64,000 bases of DNA, from NCBI RefSeq assembly GCF_044377035.1, contig NZ_JBILJW010000003.1, forward strand, positions 1 to 64,000. The letters are read 5' to 3'. Below, one piece after another: positions 62,190 through 64,000 of the stretch. How positions within the stretch are numbered: position 1 is the stretch's first letter; the number at the start of each line of letters is the position of its first letter. Both the position numbers and the translations under genes were made by a program. The notes under the pieces were generated by a model. The model saw only the letters and a list, made by a program, of their open reading frames with translations, was not told the origin of the DNA and did not search any database. Origin of the DNA: Silanimonas sp044377035. GTDB taxonomy: Bacteria; Pseudomonadota; Gammaproteobacteria; Xanthomonadales; Xanthomonadaceae.

Positions 62190-62267
62190 TTCCGGAATGA
62201 TCGCTACGGAACAGGTCGCTGCTCCGCTCCTTTTCAATCAACCACTTGCACGTTTCCGGAATGATCG
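62190..62267. repeat. 14-bp direct repeat flanking the end of the AraC gene
   Basis: ttccggaatgatcg occurs at 62190-62203 and again at 62254-62267, start to start 64 bases (about six helical turns). The distal copy lies in the last codons of the AraC gene; the proximal copy is 56 bases before the membrane protein ATG. Spacing and position suggest two operator half-sites for the neighbouring regulator. Confidence 0.6.
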
Positions 62268-63274
62268 GACGGGAGATTCCGGCGCCGGAACTCGCCCGGC
62301 ACGAGGCCGGTTTCCTCCTTGAAGGCGGCGTAGAAGGTGCTCTGCGAGCCGAAACCGACGGACAGTCCCACCGACAGCACCGAGGCCCGAGGCTCGTCGA
62401 GGAGCATCCGCTGCGCCGCCGCCACCCGATGCCGGCGGACAAACTTCGAGAAGCCCTCGCCGAAGCGGACGTTGAGCAGCTCGGAAAGCTGGTGCGGGCT
62501 GAGCTCGACCCGACGGGCCAGCTTGGCGAGGCCGAGGTCCTCGTCGCGGTAGAGGTGTTCGTCCTCGAACAGCCGCCGCAGGCGCTCCGCCGCCTGCGCC
62601 ACGTCCACCCGGCCCAGCGAGCTTTGCGCGTAGCTGGTGCTCACGGCCTCCTGCGTCTTGGTGGCGAGGTCGGGCACGAGCAGCAGCAGGGCCGAGACCA
62701 GCAGGAAGCCGGCGGCCATCTGCACCGAGTAGGCGAGGGCGAACCCGTCCCAGGGGATGGCTCGCGGGGTGAGGGCGCCGGCCACGCCGACCCCGAGGCC
62801 CATCACCGCGAAGGCGAGCACCACCGGCAGCTCGACGCGGAACCAGCGCCGGGTGGCGCGCAGCCGGTAGACCAAGGCCCCCAGGTGCAGCGCGTAGGCG
62901 GTGCCGAGGGTGAGGGACACCGGGATGGCCCAGGTGGGTGGTACCAGCACGGCCAGGGCGGCGCTGAGTGCCCCGCCCGCGATCACCAGCCCGCGCCGCC
63001 GATCGGCCGGCTGCAGCACGCCGGACAGCAGCGCATAGAAGCCCCAGCTTTGCGCGAACAGCCCCGCCCCATAGGACCAGGGCGGGGCGTCGGTCGCGCC
63101 GAGAGTAGCGAGGCCGACGTGCTGCCAGGCCGTCAGCGTCAGGCCGGCCAGCATCACCGCGCCACCCACGCGTGCGCTCCAAGGCATCACCAGCCGCGCA
63201 GGGGCGGCCACGAGGGCTGCCGCCAGCAATGCGGCGAAGGCGGTACAGGCGCCGGCGAGCGCGGTCAGCAGCAC
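62234..63274 (-). CDS. AraC-family regulator with membrane sensor domain
   Basis: 346 residues. The N-terminal ~210 residues have about seven membrane helices; the C-terminal ~100 residues are an AraC DNA-binding domain with two helix-turn-helix units (LGLAKLARRVELSPHQLSELLNVRF and VLSVGLSVGFGSQSTFYAAFKEETGLVPGEFRR). It probably senses an envelope or membrane signal and regulates nearby genes. It starts at a GTG (63274) directly after the TAG of the upstream oxidoreductase, so it is translated from the same mRNA. Confidence 0.85.
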   Translation of the reverse strand: MLLTALAGACTAFAALLAAALVAAPARLVMPWSARVGGAVMLAGLTLTAWQHVGLATLGATDAPPWSYGAGLFAQSWGFYALLSGVLQPADRRRGLVIAGGALSAALAVLVPPTWAIPVSLTLGTAYALHLGALVYRLRATRRWFRVELPVVLAFAVMGLGVGVAGALTPRAIPWDGFALAYSVQMAAGFLLVSALLLLVPDLATKTQEAVSTSYAQSSLGRVDVAQAAERLRRLFEDEHLYRDEDLGLAKLARRVELSPHQLSELLNVRFGEGFSKFVRRHRVAAAQRMLLDEPRASVLSVGLSVGFGSQSTFYAAFKEETGLVPGEFRRRNLPSDHSGNVQVVD

Positions 63275-64000
63275 CTAAAACCCGCCTTCGCCGCGGATCA
63301 CCGCGGGGTAGCCGCAGATCGCGCGCGCTGCCTGCATGCCGCCCATCGTCGCCGCCTCCACGCAGCCCGCGTCGAGGCCGGTCTTCAGCCAGTCGCCGGC
63401 GAGGAACAGGTTGCCGAAGCCGGACTGGTCGGCGCGCAGGCGGTACTGGCTGCTGTTCACCACGCTGAGCACGTAGCGCTCGGAAGGGTCGACGTTGCCG
63501 CGCCAGTACTGGCCGTCGAAGCGCGCGGCGCCTGTGCCGTTCTGGAGATCTACGAGCACCGACCAGTCGAAGCCGATGGGCGTCGCCGCATTCGGCCACA
63601 GGGTGCCGATGCGCTGCTCGAGCTGGGCGATGGCGTTCTGTTTCGCCTGCGCCGCGATGGCGGCGGGGAAGCCGGCCTCGCTGCTTGGCGGGTACGAAGC
63701 GACCGGCAAGGCCGAGCAGAAGTACGAGACGTTGCGTGGCTGCTGGCCGGCGGGCCATTGCTCGCGGACGAGCAGCTGGTCCATCGGCGCCCAGGTGTCA
63801 TACGGCTCGCTGAAGGCCGAGAGCACTGGCTCCTGCCCGCTGGGCGAGAGCGTCGTCCAGCCGAGCTGCGCGATGTCCTTGTTGCACCACACTTGGTAGG
63901 CCTGCGTGGCGACGGCCTGCACCGCATTGCTGCAGGCTGCGAGGCCGGCACTGAGAGGCAGCAGCGGCGCGGCGACGTCGACGAGGCTGGCGACCGACAG
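63275..64000 (-). CDS. FAD-dependent oxidoreductase, C-terminal part (cut by window edge)
   Basis: The frame is open from 63275 to the end of the window, giving the last ~240 residues; the N-terminus is missing. The C-terminus carries NLFLAGDWLKTGLDAGCVEAATMGGMQAARAI, the FAD-binding closing motif of flavin amine-oxidase-like proteins. An upstream stretch VDVAAPLLPLSAGLAACSNAVQAVATQAYQVW continues to the window edge, so the gene is larger than shown. The substrate cannot be told. It is directly followed by the AraC gene. Confidence 0.8.
   Translation of the reverse strand: MSVASLVDVAAPLLPLSAGLAACSNAVQAVATQAYQVWCNKDIAQLGWTTLSPSGQEPVLSAFSEPYDTWAPMDQLLVREQWPAGQQPRNVSYFCSALPVASYPPSSEAGFPAAIAAQAKQNAIAQLEQRIGTLWPNAATPIGFDWSVLVDLQNGTGAARFDGQYWRGNVDPSERYVLSVVNSSQYRLRADQSGFGNLFLAGDWLKTGLDAGCVEAATMGGMQAARAICGYPAVIRGEGGF

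Overview
The window is a GC-rich (estimated by eye, not computed) chromosomal segment from a gammaproteobacterium, most likely of the Lysobacteraceae/Xanthomonadaceae. This placement rests on gene content and order (rpsU-yqeY-dnaG next to tsaD-folB-folK, then pteridine reductase, midA, vanZ, cca, slt, dsbA, cytochrome c4, engB, gshA), on plant-type GshA, and on the many TonB-dependent receptors. It opens inside the 3' end of an rRNA operon (23S end, 5S, bidirectional terminator).

Region 1 (0.8-27 kb) is core genome: replication primase, ribosomal protein S21, tRNA modification and CCA addition, folate synthesis, periplasmic disulfide and cytochrome proteins, murein transglycosylase, glutathione synthesis, a periplasmic M3 peptidase, PEP carboxylase and a 7TM diguanylate cyclase. 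Genes are tightly packed, with many 4-bp start/stop overlaps.

Region 2 (27.9-46.5 kb) is the most interesting part and reads as one metal-acquisition island. Two Zur-like dyads (27944-27956 and 44813-44825) bracket three probable transcription units. (a) A ZrgA-type His-rich protein, ABC ATPase, FtsX-like permease, DUF3299 protein, a solute-binding-like protein and an unknown secreted protein run rightward. (b) A CobW-family GTPase is followed on the minus strand by two different TonB receptors, each with a paralogous ABC-2 type module made of one ATPase and two DUF3526-like permeases; the two modules have different gene order. (c) A 68-residue Cys/His-rich protein, a DUF1826 protein and a ZIP permease run rightward from the same dyad as (b). 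The TonB plus DUF3526 ABC modules under apparent Zur control are the best candidate for an undescribed system, plausibly outer-membrane metal or metallophore handling.

Region 3 (46.5-53 kb) carries an alpha/beta hydrolase, a membrane-bound spermidine-synthase-like protein, and a cobalamin riboswitch in front of class Ia ribonucleotide reductase nrdAB. That implies a B12-dependent reductase elsewhere in the genome.

Region 4 (53-64 kb) is a second transport/signalling cluster: two more TonB receptors sharing an almost identical 17-bp operator-like dyad, a BNR/sialidase-like lipoprotein, two DJ-1/PfpI proteins (one with tandem domains), two small membrane proteins, an AraC regulator with a membrane sensor and a 14-bp direct repeat beside it, and a partial FAD oxidoreductase cut by the window edge. 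No tRNA, CRISPR array, insertion sequence or prophage was recognised. All functions are from reading the sequence; no database search was run.
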